Shown one piece after another: positions 33,257 to 42,425 of a stretch of DNA of 64,000 bases. The notes under the pieces were generated by a model. That model was given only the letters and a program-made list of their open reading frames with translations. It searched no databases and was not told the DNA's origin. Position numbers and translations under genes: made by a program. The stretch spans positions 1 to 64,000 of the forward strand of contig JBILXY010000005.1 of assembly GCA_044378055.1 (NCBI GenBank). Reading direction: 5' to 3'. The DNA comes from JBILXY01 sp044378055 (lineage in GTDB: Bacteria; Patescibacteriota; JACMRA01). Every line of letters begins with the position of its first letter. The first letter of the stretch is position 1.

Positions 33257-35302
33257 CTATTCCCAGATTATTTCTTTTTCTGATATTCCTCCAATTCTTG
33301 AAGGGGTTAAGAAAAGCTTGAATCCGTGGTATTCTTCCTTATTGTTCCATTCTTTAAGGTTGAGAGAATGATTGTGATTTGTTCTAACCGACAAAGCTGG
33401 ATTATTAACTTGAAGTCCAATTTTAAAAGCATTAAATGCCAACAAATTATCCACCGATTTTCTTCCCAAATAAAATTCTTTCTGGATCAATTCCCAGTCT
33501 TGCAAACTTGCTACCCATGTATCTTGGCTGGTGGAATATAATTGTAATAACTTATTTAATCTTCCTTCATCGTAAAGAGCATCATCCTGGTATCGTGTAA
33601 TAGCCCAAAATTCACTTTTTCCTAAATTTTCATGTACTAGACTATTGAAATTGTCTGAAAAGCTAATATCGCTGTTGCTTAAACAAATGGCGGACACTTC
33701 ATCCACTAAAGTTTTTATATGGTTGAACGACTGCTGAATAGTATATTGTGCTTTGGTGTTTACAAATTCGACGCTAGAAAGGTACTTCTTTACTTCATTT
33801 TGGTTAGATAAATATGTGTTTAAATTGTCCAGCTCGACACTATCTTCAGAGAAAATATAAATTTTATTGAATATATTTGCTTTTAGATTCTTTTGGATTG
33901 AGGAATAAACTTCACCTTGCCTTTCTTTCGAATTAAATTTCCCAAAACTTGTTATCCAAACTAAATTATTTTCCAGGTTTCGATCTTGGTTTAATTTTTT
34001 TTCTGAGTTTATATTTAATTTACGGATATAAAGGGCCAAGATGACCAACAAAATTGGAATTATTCCTATTTCTAAAACCAAATTAAAAGGACCAAAATGG
34101 GCTGGTTGATAGGCCCAATTATCTAGTATAAAATTCTTTTGCAGAAAAAATGCAGAACCTCCTAAACCTATACCAAAAAGTAGTGGAGAATATGACAAAT
34201 TTGAAAATAAATTAATCCACAATGAAAATTCTTCAACTCTAACCAGGTCAGATTTACCTCTACCAAGCCAAAGAACTGTAAGTGTACCGATTGAAATGAC
34301 CACAAAGATAATTATCGCGGTGACATTTTTTGATGGAACTTTTCTCCAATTTTTAATATTCTTCCAGACAAAATTTATAATTAAATAAATTTCCAGTAAA
34401 GCAATTCCAAGCCTGCTAAAGCTTAGTATTACAATTATAAAACTGATGTATATTAAATATTTTAGAAGTTTATTCTTATTAAAGATTGAGGTAAGGGATA
34501 GGCAAAATATGCCCAACATGGATAGATTATTTGGATGTGGCAACAAGCCGTAACCGCGTAAAAAGGTATGGTCGAAACTAAAAATGTTGAGGTTTTGTCT
34601 GGCCAGTTCTAACAATTGGAAATTTTCACCAAGCAGGTTAAGACCTAGAAAACTTGAAGTTGCAACTTGGTAAACAGAGATTAATAAATTTAAAACCATG
34701 TAACCGATTAAGCCATAAAATACAAAATTCAAAGGTTTAGTAGATTTCAACCACATCCAATAAACCAAACAAAAAAGTATTGGAATTGGAAGTAAAAAAT
34801 TTAAATAATCTAGTAAAAAATAGAGAATCAAGCACAATCCAAAAAAAACTTTGTTGTACTTTGAAACATTTTCAGATGATAAAATTTGATTTGCCAGGTA
34901 AACCCAACAAGATAATGCACAAAACACCCAGAAAAAGTTAAAATAAGCTGCAAAATTAGATGAAGAAACTATAATTGATGTTAACGAGGATAAAAGAAGA
35001 AATATTTTTAAAGAAACTTCATAAACATTGGCACGAATTAAAATAACAAAAGCAAATAATATTACCAAAATATGAGGAAAAGATATATTTATGCTGGTAA
35101 AATAGCTTGTGTAGGGAATTGAAAATATTTTGTTTAAATTAAAAGTAAAACCAAGGAAAAGGCTTACTAAACCCAACATAACCAACAAATAATTAAGCCG
35201 AGTTGAATAGCCCCAATTCATAAAATTCAAAGTATATTTCACTTTAATATGCTTAGAAATTATACAAATAAGGGCAAGAAAAAAATTTACATTGACAGGC
35301 AA
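33257..35302 (-). CDS. O-antigen ligase-like polytopic protein fused to a glycosyltransferase-like domain
   Basis: 681 residues. Residues 1-430 hold about twelve membrane helices with the Wzy/WaaL-like periplasmic region (HPNNLSMLGIFCLSLTSIF; FGIGLGGSAFF). The remaining ~240 residues are soluble: a fold beginning LVWITSFGKFNSKERQGEVY and ending with EFYLGRKSVDNLLAFNAFKIGLQVNNPALSVRTNHNH. The end resembles the YLG..GCDN ... NPSL.I.T.H pattern of some eukaryote-like glycosyltransferase domains. The fusion would join glycan polymerase/ligase and transferase functions. It is divergent from parB. Confidence 0.7.
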   Translation of the reverse strand: MPVNVNFFLALICIISKHIKVKYTLNFMNWGYSTRLNYLLVMLGLVSLFLGFTFNLNKIFSIPYTSYFTSINISFPHILVILFAFVILIRANVYEVSLKIFLLLSSLTSIIVSSSNFAAYFNFFWVFCALSCWVYLANQILSSENVSKYNKVFFGLCLILYFLLDYLNFLLPIPILFCLVYWMWLKSTKPLNFVFYGLIGYMVLNLLISVYQVATSSFLGLNLLGENFQLLELARQNLNIFSFDHTFLRGYGLLPHPNNLSMLGIFCLSLTSIFNKNKLLKYLIYISFIIVILSFSRLGIALLEIYLIINFVWKNIKNWRKVPSKNVTAIIIFVVISIGTLTVLWLGRGKSDLVRVEEFSLWINLFSNLSYSPLLFGIGLGGSAFFLQKNFILDNWAYQPAHFGPFNLVLEIGIIPILLVILALYIRKLNINSEKKLNQDRNLENNLVWITSFGKFNSKERQGEVYSSIQKNLKANIFNKIYIFSEDSVELDNLNTYLSNQNEVKKYLSSVEFVNTKAQYTIQQSFNHIKTLVDEVSAICLSNSDISFSDNFNSLVHENLGKSEFWAITRYQDDALYDEGRLNKLLQLYSTSQDTWVASLQDWELIQKEFYLGRKSVDNLLAFNAFKIGLQVNNPALSVRTNHNHSLNLKEWNNKEEYHGFKLFLTPSRIGGISEKEIIWE

Positions 35303-35328
35303 GAAAAAAATAACAAAATTCTGCTATT

Positions 35329-36228
35329 GTGGCATTAGGTAAAAGTTTAGGAAACATTCTTGGCGACTATTTCGGTCAAGAAAGCGTAACTCTTGGAAAT
35401 CAGGAGTCTAATTTTGGTAAAGATACCCTTGTAACTTTGCTTCCTATAAATTCTATAAACCCTAGTCCGTTTCAAACCAGATCGATTTTTGAAGATAATA
35501 AAATTAACAAATTAGCTGCAAGCATTAAGGAAAGTGGCTTGATTCATCCAATTTTGGTTTTGAAAAGAGACAAAGATAGCATAGACGAAAGTGCAGATGG
35601 TTTTGAATATACACTTTTGGCTGGGGAAAGAAGACTTCGAGCTTGCAAAAGTTTGGGTTTTACAGAAATTTTGTGCATTATTAAACCTTTTGATTCACTT
35701 TCAGGTAAGCAGCAAGCCATGTTGGCAGCAGTAGAGAATTTGCAAAGGGAAGATTTAAGCCCTATCGAACTTGCCGGAACTTTTTTGATGTTAATGCAAA
35801 CCCAGAATTTTGATGAGCAGGAATTAGCCGACAATCTTGGTCATTCTTTGCAGTATGTAAAAAACTATATAAGATTGTTAACTTTAGATCAAACCGTTCA
35901 ACAAGCCTTATTGGAAAGAAAAATTGGTGAAGGTCAGGCAAGATTTTTAGTTGGATTAGAACCTAATTTACAAATAAAACTTTTACAAAGAATTATCGCC
36001 GAAGAATTAACAGTGAAGGAAATTTCGGCTATTACTTCGCAATTAAAATCTGCAGTAGCAGTTAAACCAGTTTTAACACCTAAATTAAAGACAGTAACTA
36101 AATTTAGCCCTGATATTATTGTTAAAGCCCAAAAGCTTGCAGAAATATTCCCTAACGCAGTTTTAAAGTGCACAGGAAGCGAAGAAGAAGGCAAAATTGT
36201 AATTTCCTGGAAAAAAGAAGCCAAGTAG
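35329..36228 (+). CDS. parB: ParB/Spo0J-family chromosome partitioning protein
   Basis: 299 residues from a GTG start. The N-terminal CTPase/ParB box is present (INPSPFQTRSIF, then YTLLAGERRLRACKSLGF), followed by the central HTH (ENLQREDLSPIELAGTF ... NLGHSLQYVKNYIRLL) and a C-terminal dimer region. ParB loads on parS sites near the origin. No parA is next to it, which is unusual, and I found no clear 16-bp parS palindrome in the window. Confidence 0.88.
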   Translation: MALGKSLGNILGDYFGQESVTLGNQESNFGKDTLVTLLPINSINPSPFQTRSIFEDNKINKLAASIKESGLIHPILVLKRDKDSIDESADGFEYTLLAGERRLRACKSLGFTEILCIIKPFDSLSGKQQAMLAAVENLQREDLSPIELAGTFLMLMQTQNFDEQELADNLGHSLQYVKNYIRLLTLDQTVQQALLERKIGEGQARFLVGLEPNLQIKLLQRIIAEELTVKEISAITSQLKSAVAVKPVLTPKLKTVTKFSPDIIVKAQKLAEIFPNAVLKCTGSEEEGKIVISWKKEAK

Positions 36229-36306
36229 GGGAACACTAGCGGTTCCTAAAATTCTCAACAAACCACATTATTCGCCCCCAAGCTAAACTATAAGAGAGGG
36301 AATTTT

Positions 36307-39027
36307 TTACGACCTTATTCTTGTCCAAAGTTTATTGTCTGTTCCGCGGACGAATTGGTATTGTTTTCCGTTGAAAGTTACTTGGGTTGGTGAATTCAAT
36401 ACTGTAATGAAGTTTCCTTGTATCCAAGTGCCGTAATCATTTCTATGGTACAATCTGTTGTCTATACCTGCCCCAGCTTCAACTACTAAACCGTTGAATG
36501 CAGAAAAATTAGATGACTCAATACTGTTTAAGGATTCACTAAATGAATTAAGTGAAAGATTAGTAAAATCATCTACAATATAATTGGTTTTAAATTTGGC
36601 ATCTCTTGCCCCGAACCACATTTTATTATTTACCACAACTGGCTTAGACATGTCTGAATATGTAAATCTGTCGTATCTGACCCAAGTATTAAACACCTCC
36701 GGGGTACCCATCGACCTGAAGTAAATTGCGTTGTCCGTTCCCAAAGCTATTTGGAATAAGGTTGAATCAACAACTCCACCTACTGCAGTTTTTGTGGTTG
36801 TTAAGCCACCAATAGTACTCCAAACTGGTGTTGTGTAAGCAGTCTGATTGAAAGATATATATTTTGCGGTATAGAGAACATTGTCTGTTCCTGTGGCAAA
36901 CAACCAATATTTTGAATTAAAATTGTGCAAAGAAGGTAAATCTTTAATGGTAATTGTTCCAACCCTTCTCCATCTCTCACCTCCTGCTTCGCCAACTTTC
37001 CAAAAATATAATCCGTTATCTGTGCCTCTGGCAAAAACATATAATTCACCTGCTGGATCGATGCTTAAAACTGGTGTTCCAAGCGCGGTTATGGAAGATA
37101 ATCTACTCCAATTGTTAAATACTCCATTGGAATCTGCACTTCTTAAATATAGCCCTCTATCTGTTCCTACTGCTGCTTGGTAAAGTCTGTTATTGTAAAT
37201 AATTTCCTCGGTTTTACCTGCTAATGTAATAGCATTTGGTGACCATGCTGAAAATGGTTGCAAAATATTATAGGTATTGATATTTGAATAAGCCCCGCCG
37301 TTTGTGTTGAACTCGAACTGAGTTGGTGAACTGACAGAATTTATTGGAGCAATAAGTGCATTACATCCCATACTTTCTGTAACACCAGTAACAATTATAC
37401 AAGGATTATTATTTATACTGCTTCCAATTTTAATTGTATGAGTAGGTAAATTAAACGATAGACCTTTTCTTAGAGAATACAAACAATAAAGAACATTCTG
37501 CTCGGCTGTGTTAGTAACCTGTTGATTACAATAATTTAATGTTAAGTTTTGACTAGTTACTGTAACTGCAGAGTAAGGTGTGGAACAATCAATTCTAAAC
37601 AAATCATTAGTAGAGTAACTTAAAGCAATAATCAGCTGATTCGAACTATTGTTTACCATCATTACATTGTTATAGAACAAAGGCGCCATCTCTGCTTGTG
37701 CCCCATTGGATATGTTAACTCTGGAAAAAGATCCATCAAACTGTATGTAAGCAAATGTATTAGTAGAATCTGTTAAAACTTTAGCCTCGTCCAAGGTATT
37801 TAGGCTGGTTGAATAGTTTACTGAAAATGTTGGAGTGCTTGAAACTGGGAAAGTATCAGTATCTAAAATTCTTTTTACTCTTAAGTAATTAGAGTTATCC
37901 ATATATGAAACCATTACACCTCCACCCACCACAGAAGTTGGCATAGTAATTAATTCTTCAGATAATCTGTTTGGTTCAACTTGCGAACTTGGGCTGTATT
38001 CAAATCTTCCTTTTTCTGTGCCATTAGTATTTAATACTAAAATGGATAAACTTATATTGGTAGAACTTGTCTGATTATTTGGGATAGTGGCCACAAAAAT
38101 TAAACCAGCTGTAGAAACATTCAATCTTAATTTATATTCGCTTTGTAGATTAAAAGAAGTTATACTTGGAAGAGTGAAAGTGCTTAGCAAAGTACCAGTG
38201 CTTGAGATTTTATCTATCTGTGTTCCAAGGGTAATACTATTAATTAAATTTGATACTATATCATAAATAATGTATAAATTTCCAGCTGAATCAATTTGCA
38301 AGGAATTAGGTGAAACATATTTACTCGAACCGTTTATTGTATAAATTTTATTGTAATTAGTTGTTCCGTTAGGAATTCTGTAAACATGGTAATTTCCAAC
38401 CAAACTTTCATAGGTAATTTGATAAGCATCACCTGCTGCATTAGCTACAACCCTACCAGTCAATAATTCAGCTGGAACATTAATACTGGATTTTACACCA
38501 ACATTATTGAATTTATCTACAACTGACACATTATTTAAATAATCGTATCCTGCACTATATACATTTCCTTGCCCATCTGCTGCCAAAGCACTAATGGTTG
38601 CTGAAGTAGATGAGTTTATATAATTAGCCGAACAAGCATAATTTGGTATACTTTCTTGCAATTTCACATTAGCAAGTTTAACTTGGCTGCTTTTTTCCTC
38701 AGACTGCCTTTTATTATTAGAGCTCAATGTTTCTCTCCACTCTGGCGAAAGGTTAACTGAATCATTAAGTCTGCTTGGTTTTACAGAAGAAAAATTAACT
38801 TCAGAAGTATCTGAAAGATTATTATTTGGATTTTCAGAATCAACACAGATTCCAGCTGAATTTAAAGTTAATCCTGCTTCACATGTTTGATTAGCAGAGG
38901 CTTTGTTGTTGCTTGAAATATAGCCAATAAAGGCAATGGAAATAGTTGAGGCTATAATTACTAAACTAAGCCCGATTAATGAATATTTTAAAGTTTTTTT
39001 ATTCAAATTAATTTTTTGTTTTTGCAT
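36307..39027 (-). CDS. Surface-anchored protein with a propeller lectin-like repeat domain
   Basis: 906 residues: a short cytoplasmic start, one TM (about 13-36), then a large exported part. The middle (about 130-500) looks like an NHL/Kelch-type propeller (ALAADGQGNVYSAGYD; LQIDSAGNLYIIYD). The last ~300 residues carry six repeats of the type GTD-N-LY-R (GTDRGLYLRS, GTDNGLYFWK, GTDNVLYTAK, GTDNAIYFRS, GIDNRLYHRN, GTDNKLWTRI). That pattern is typical of tectonin/PLL-type carbohydrate-binding propellers. A role in attachment to another cell's glycans is inferred. Confidence 0.75.
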   Translation of the reverse strand: MQKQKINLNKKTLKYSLIGLSLVIIASTISIAFIGYISSNNKASANQTCEAGLTLNSAGICVDSENPNNNLSDTSEVNFSSVKPSRLNDSVNLSPEWRETLSSNNKRQSEEKSSQVKLANVKLQESIPNYACSANYINSSTSATISALAADGQGNVYSAGYDYLNNVSVVDKFNNVGVKSSINVPAELLTGRVVANAAGDAYQITYESLVGNYHVYRIPNGTTNYNKIYTINGSSKYVSPNSLQIDSAGNLYIIYDIVSNLINSITLGTQIDKISSTGTLLSTFTLPSITSFNLQSEYKLRLNVSTAGLIFVATIPNNQTSSTNISLSILVLNTNGTEKGRFEYSPSSQVEPNRLSEELITMPTSVVGGGVMVSYMDNSNYLRVKRILDTDTFPVSSTPTFSVNYSTSLNTLDEAKVLTDSTNTFAYIQFDGSFSRVNISNGAQAEMAPLFYNNVMMVNNSSNQLIIALSYSTNDLFRIDCSTPYSAVTVTSQNLTLNYCNQQVTNTAEQNVLYCLYSLRKGLSFNLPTHTIKIGSSINNNPCIIVTGVTESMGCNALIAPINSVSSPTQFEFNTNGGAYSNINTYNILQPFSAWSPNAITLAGKTEEIIYNNRLYQAAVGTDRGLYLRSADSNGVFNNWSRLSSITALGTPVLSIDPAGELYVFARGTDNGLYFWKVGEAGGERWRRVGTITIKDLPSLHNFNSKYWLFATGTDNVLYTAKYISFNQTAYTTPVWSTIGGLTTTKTAVGGVVDSTLFQIALGTDNAIYFRSMGTPEVFNTWVRYDRFTYSDMSKPVVVNNKMWFGARDAKFKTNYIVDDFTNLSLNSFSESLNSIESSNFSAFNGLVVEAGAGIDNRLYHRNDYGTWIQGNFITVLNSPTQVTFNGKQYQFVRGTDNKLWTRIRS

Positions 39028-39092
39028 ATTTATTTTTTACAAAAATATTATACAGTAAGAACCTGTTTTAGCCAATTTATGAAGAATAAGGA

Positions 39093-40208
39093 CTAAGCGT
39101 CAATATCAGAATTTTCTTCAGAAACTACCTCGCCTTCTGGTTTTTCTTCAATGGCGTTAATGCTAATATCTAAATCTAATAATTCAGAAGCAAGTCTAAC
39201 ATTTACACCTTTCCTTCCAACAGCCAAAGAGGCCTCTTCAGGGTAACAGAAAATGTTTACGCGGTTATCTTCCTTAGAATAGTCGATTGTTTGAATTTCA
39301 GCTGGTTCTAGAGCATCCATAATCATTTCTTCCATTTCTTCTGGTCTGTTTTCTACAACATCAATCTTTTCAGACATGGTAATAGAAATTTCACGCATGA
39401 TATTAATAATTCTTACATTCTTTCTTCCCAATATAGTTCCAACTGGATCGATATTTTCATCTTCAGGGGCTGAAACCAAAATTTTACTTCTAACACCGGC
39501 TTCTCTAGCAATTTTATCGATAACCACAATTCCGGCTTCTACTTCAGGAACTTCTTTAGCAATAATAGCCCTAATAAAGTCTGGGTGAGAGCGGGATAGA
39601 ACTAACCTTGAGTTTCCTCTTTCGTCTTCGCTAATTTCCACAATTAAAGCTTTGATATTCTGACCTGGCTTGAATCTATCGGTTGGCATTAGGTTTTCCT
39701 TAGCAATAAATCCAGAAGTGTTGGCAAATTTTACAATATAGCCACCTTTTCTTGAAAAATCAACTTCTACATTAATTACATCACCAATTTTGTCTTTGAA
39801 TTGTTGAAGAATTTTAGTATGCTTAACATTGTTAATACTTTGGCGCAAAACCTGCTTTGCAACCTGGGAAGCAATTCTACCAAAGTTCATATCTCCATCA
39901 GTAATTACAACCTTTTTTAAAGTGTCTCCCATCTGGGCGTTAGGGTCGGTAAGCCTGGCTTCTACCAAGGTAATTTCGCGCAGTGGATTGATAACTTCTT
40001 CCACAACATGGGTTACTTCGTAAACGGTATATTTTCCGGTTAAATTGTTGAATTCACCTTCATAAGATTTGTCTTTGTCACCAAATTCTTTGCGGTAAGC
40101 ACCGGCAAGGGAAGTACCGATAGATTTAATAATTTCATCTGGGGAAAGACCAATTTCAATTCCCAACAAGTCAATTTGTTCTTGTAAGTCGGATAAGTTA
40201 AAGGGCAT
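39093..40208 (-). CDS. nusA: Transcription factor NusA
   Basis: 371 residues from ATG 40208; a longer frame to 40295 is only translation of the upstream repeat and is rejected. The N-terminal RNAP-binding domain (SPDEIIKSIGTSLAGAYRKE), S1 domain (VEVDFSRKGGYIVKFANTSGFI), KH1 (SRSHPDFIRAIIAKEVPEVEAG) and KH2 (VNIFCYPEEASLAVGRKGVNVRLASELL) are all present. The C-terminal acidic repeats of proteobacterial NusA are absent, as in most bacteria. It modulates pausing and termination. Confidence 0.93.
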   Translation of the reverse strand: MPFNLSDLQEQIDLLGIEIGLSPDEIIKSIGTSLAGAYRKEFGDKDKSYEGEFNNLTGKYTVYEVTHVVEEVINPLREITLVEARLTDPNAQMGDTLKKVVITDGDMNFGRIASQVAKQVLRQSINNVKHTKILQQFKDKIGDVINVEVDFSRKGGYIVKFANTSGFIAKENLMPTDRFKPGQNIKALIVEISEDERGNSRLVLSRSHPDFIRAIIAKEVPEVEAGIVVIDKIAREAGVRSKILVSAPEDENIDPVGTILGRKNVRIINIMREISITMSEKIDVVENRPEEMEEMIMDALEPAEIQTIDYSKEDNRVNIFCYPEEASLAVGRKGVNVRLASELLDLDISINAIEEKPEGEVVSEENSDIDA

Positions 40209-40252
40209 AATAATGTATAAATAATTTTTAATTAAGGTTTCGGTAAATTTGT

Positions 40253-40324
40253 GTACCCCTGGTAAGGGGTCAGAGCGAAGCTCTGGGGGTAGCAAGGGGT
40301 CAAGCCAAAGGCTTGGGGGTAGCC
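40253..40324 (+). repeat. Family-1 repeat, two units, in the nusA leader
   Basis: GTACCCCTGGTAAGGGGTC, AGAGC-gaa-GCTCT and GGGGGTAGC, then a second unit with CAAGCC-aaa-GGCTTG and GGGGGTAGCC. It lies between the promoter and the nusA start, so it is transcribed in the leader. Confidence 0.88.
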
Positions 40325-40342
40325 AGCAAAATTCACCTAAAT

Positions 40343-40406
40343 AAAAGAACCTCCAAGGGGAAGTTCATTATAATTTTTATAAACCTTACAACTACAGAGT
40401 TGTCAA
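40343..40406 (-). promoter_or_regulatory. nusA promoter and 5' hairpin with T-run
   Basis: On the minus strand TTGACA (40406-40401), 17 bp, TTTATA (40383-40378). A hairpin GAACTTCC-cctt-GGAGGTTC (40366-40347) followed by TTTTATTT then sits at the very 5' end of the transcript. It looks like an early intrinsic terminator (attenuator) or a protective 5' hairpin. Confidence 0.6.
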
Positions 40407-40409
40407 GGA

Positions 40410-41234
40410 TTAATATTTTTTAATTTGGCACCTAATTTTACCATCAAATTTAGGTGCGGGGTGCTCATCACCAATTAACATAAATTGCCCAAAGGTTCTT
40501 GTATCACTTGAGGATATGTTCCCAATGTTTTCACCAATTTTATCCTTTAATAGTATTGTAGTTGGCCAACCATCAATCAAGTTAATTGCACTTGGGCTAA
40601 TTTGGAACTCTAGTCCTTTACCCCAAGCTTGTTTACCAATTGAATATTGTTTTGCTTCTCTAAACACATCAGGGCAAGATAGTAGTGCTTGTTTAAAAAT
40701 AAGACCAGGCATTCTGTTCTTAATTCTACTGATAGCAGAGTCAAATCCTATTGTGTAATCTATGCCTGAAGTTCTTGCAATTTCCACTTTGAAAGTTGGA
40801 ACAAGCCCATCTTTGTCAGATTTAACATTTTCAAAATCAAAAATGAATTTGGCTCTTATAACTGGATTCTCAATTTTATAAGAACTAGTTTCAGTAAAAA
40901 AAAGAAATTTTCCAATTGTGTATTTATATTCATCCTCATCGAGGCTAATTGTTATTTCAGCAGTCGAAACTTCTCGCAATTGTTTAGCTTGAACAACCAA
41001 GTTGCTCAATTTACCTGATGACTGACCAGGAAAAAAACTAAAGTTAAAACAAGATCCATCTAAGCAAACTGCTTTCTTTATAGAATCCCTTATTTCCTCT
41101 ACCTGAGCATTGACTTGTTTGTACAAGTCATAGTTCAAATCAGGAAGAAATTTGTGATACCCAAACCAAGCTAGAACTGGTAATACAACAATCATTACTC
41201 GTTTGTATTTCCAAGGCTCATACCATTCTCTCAT
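40410..41234 (-). CDS. Hypothetical membrane-anchored protein
   Basis: 274 residues: a short basic start, one N-terminal TM (VMIVVLPVLAWFGYHKFL), then a beta-rich extracytoplasmic region with few motifs (SLDEDEYKYTIGKFLFFTE; TSGIDYTIGFDSAISRI). No family recognised. It ends 4 bp before the nusA promoter. Confidence 0.6.
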   Translation of the reverse strand: MREWYEPWKYKRVMIVVLPVLAWFGYHKFLPDLNYDLYKQVNAQVEEIRDSIKKAVCLDGSCFNFSFFPGQSSGKLSNLVVQAKQLREVSTAEITISLDEDEYKYTIGKFLFFTETSSYKIENPVIRAKFIFDFENVKSDKDGLVPTFKVEIARTSGIDYTIGFDSAISRIKNRMPGLIFKQALLSCPDVFREAKQYSIGKQAWGKGLEFQISPSAINLIDGWPTTILLKDKIGENIGNISSSDTRTFGQFMLIGDEHPAPKFDGKIRCQIKKY

Positions 41235-41386
41235 TTATATCTCCAACTTGTTCACTAAATACCCAACACCTAATTATAAATCACAAAAAATGGGTATGGT
41301 CAAACTGGTTTTTTTGGTTAATTTTAAGAAGAAAAGTGGTAAGAATATACCTACAATTCTGTTGATAAATTTAGATGTGGTTAAAC

Positions 41387-41599
41387 TTAAATTTTAGATC
41401 GGAATTTTGATAAAATAAACATGGTTGTGAAAAAATAACCATTAGCAATAAAAAATCCTTGCAAAATTAACTCATACCAAATTTTTGTTTCAGTTGGAAC
41501 ATCATACTTTGTGAACAGGTAATAGAGAATAATAATCGAAATAATATTACAAGTTAATGCTAAATAATATTTGTAGTTAAGTTTAAGATGAAGTTTCAA
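41387..41599 (-). CDS. Small two-helix membrane protein
   Basis: 70 residues from a TTG start that overlaps the stop of the preceding 50-residue gene (TTGA overlap), implying translational coupling. Two hydrophobic helices (YYLALTCNIISIIILYYLF and LILQGFFIANGYFFTTMFIL). It is downstream of the DUF2599 locus in the same direction. A possible immunity-type or accessory membrane protein; function unproven. Confidence 0.55.
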   Translation of the reverse strand: MKLHLKLNYKYYLALTCNIISIIILYYLFTKYDVPTETKIWYELILQGFFIANGYFFTTMFILSKFRSKI

Positions 41600-41748
41600 T
41601 ATATAATAGGTAGAAGCAGTAAAATACCAAAATTTAATGGCAAAAATACAGTTCCCAAAAATAAAATATTTGAGTAGAAATCTTTTATATTAAGCGCTAA
41701 TATTAGATTTATAAAATTGAATATTATAACGCCTGTTGCTGAATTCAT
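41596..41748 (-). CDS. Very small membrane protein, 50 residues
   Basis: An ATG at 41748 opens a 50-residue, strongly hydrophobic frame (MNSATGVIIFNLINLILALN at the start, LPLNFGILLLLPIIY at the end). Its TGA overlaps the TTG start of the 70-residue gene. Together they look like a coupled pair of small membrane proteins. Below usual ORF cut-offs; supported by hydrophobicity and overlap. Confidence 0.45.
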   Translation of the reverse strand: MNSATGVIIFNFINLILALNIKDFYSNILFLGTVFLPLNFGILLLLPIIY

Positions 41749-41801
41749 AGAAAGTATTAGTTACATTTATCATTAAAATTAGCAAAAAACCAATATCTTT
41801 G

Positions 41802-42080
41802 TTAATCTGCTTTTCCCTTGTTTTTTAATAGCAAAAGTGGCAAAAGAATTGTAATTACTGCAAAAATTATCTGAAAATTTCTTACAAATTCTAAAATATT
41901 AGTATCAATTTGATTACTGTCAGTATAATATATAAGAAAAACATCAATAGCACAATTTAACAGTGCAAACCCAAAAGAATACAGACTAATAGTTCTAAGT
42001 TTTTTATAATATCTTGAAATTAACAAGTAAAAAATTGATATTAATAAAGAATAGAATGGTAGAAAATATATTATGTACAT
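41802..42080 (-). CDS. Small membrane protein following an orphan DUF2599 tail
   Basis: 92 residues with three hydrophobic segments (IIYFLPFYSLLISIFYLLIS; ISLYSFGFALLNCAIDVFLIYY; FQIIFAVITILLPLLLL). It starts 11 bp after the stop of the orphan DUF2599 tail. That repeats the arrangement of the 88-residue gene behind the full DUF2599 gene, although the two membrane proteins are not obviously alike. The position suggests a cognate (immunity-like) partner of a lost DUF2599 protein. Confidence 0.6.
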   Translation of the reverse strand: MYIIYFLPFYSLLISIFYLLISRYYKKLRTISLYSFGFALLNCAIDVFLIYYTDSNQIDTNILEFVRNFQIIFAVITILLPLLLLKNKGKAD

Positions 42081-42091
42081 AAGGATTTTTT

Positions 42092-42163
42092 TTAAGGATT
42101 ACAACCTGCTCTAAACATTCCGTCCAGGCCTACATCACGCCTCCATGGCTCTATGTTCCACTC
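42092..42163 (-). pseudogene. Orphan C-terminal fragment of a DUF2599 gene
   Basis: On the minus strand a 24-codon stretch ends WNIEPWRRDVG ... FRAGCNP and stop. It matches the last residues of the intact DUF2599 protein (WNIEPIKPDKG ... VRNGCN). Its frame is closed by a TAA only three codons upstream, and no start is possible. It overlaps the last codons of the 88-residue gene in another frame. It is best read as the residue of a recombination that removed the rest of the gene. Confidence 0.8.
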
Positions 42164-42417
42164 TTTTTATGCAACTTTTTTAGTATAAATTTGAATATAA
42201 ATAGTAGTTGCAAGATGATGGAGAATATACCTAATGTTAAGGCTAAGTATAGTAAAAAATAATAATTAAATTCAAAACCTAAAACATAGGTTGGATAGAA
42301 CTTTTCAAAATTTACATTCTCATCTTTCAGAATTCCAAAAAAAACAAGCGTTAATAAGCAAATTAATTCTACTAAAATTGAGTAAAAAATAAAAACTGGT
42401 TTAATATATTTTTTCAT
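42151..42417 (-). CDS. Small membrane protein directly behind the DUF2599 gene
   Basis: 88 residues: a TM (KPVFIFYSILVELICLLTLVFFG), a ~25-residue polar loop (KDENVNFEKFYPTYVLGFEF), and a second long hydrophobic stretch (YYFLLYLALTLGIFSIILQLLFIFKFIL). It begins 8 bp after the stop of the secreted DUF2599 protein. It is a candidate immunity protein or membrane partner by position only. Its 3' end runs into the orphan DUF2599 fragment. Confidence 0.65.
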   Translation of the reverse strand: MKKYIKPVFIFYSILVELICLLTLVFFGILKDENVNFEKFYPTYVLGFEFNYYFLLYLALTLGIFSIILQLLFIFKFILKKLHKKSGT

Positions 42418-42425
42418 AAAACTTT

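Noticed and set aside
40209..40295. Longer NusA start adding 29 residues
   Set aside because: The extension is the translation of the family-1 repeat and leader; the conserved NusA N-terminus begins at the ATG at 40208.
41290..41397. 35-codon plus-strand ORF upstream of the small membrane genes
   Set aside because: No SD, low-complexity AT-rich sequence and antisense position; not distinguishable from chance.
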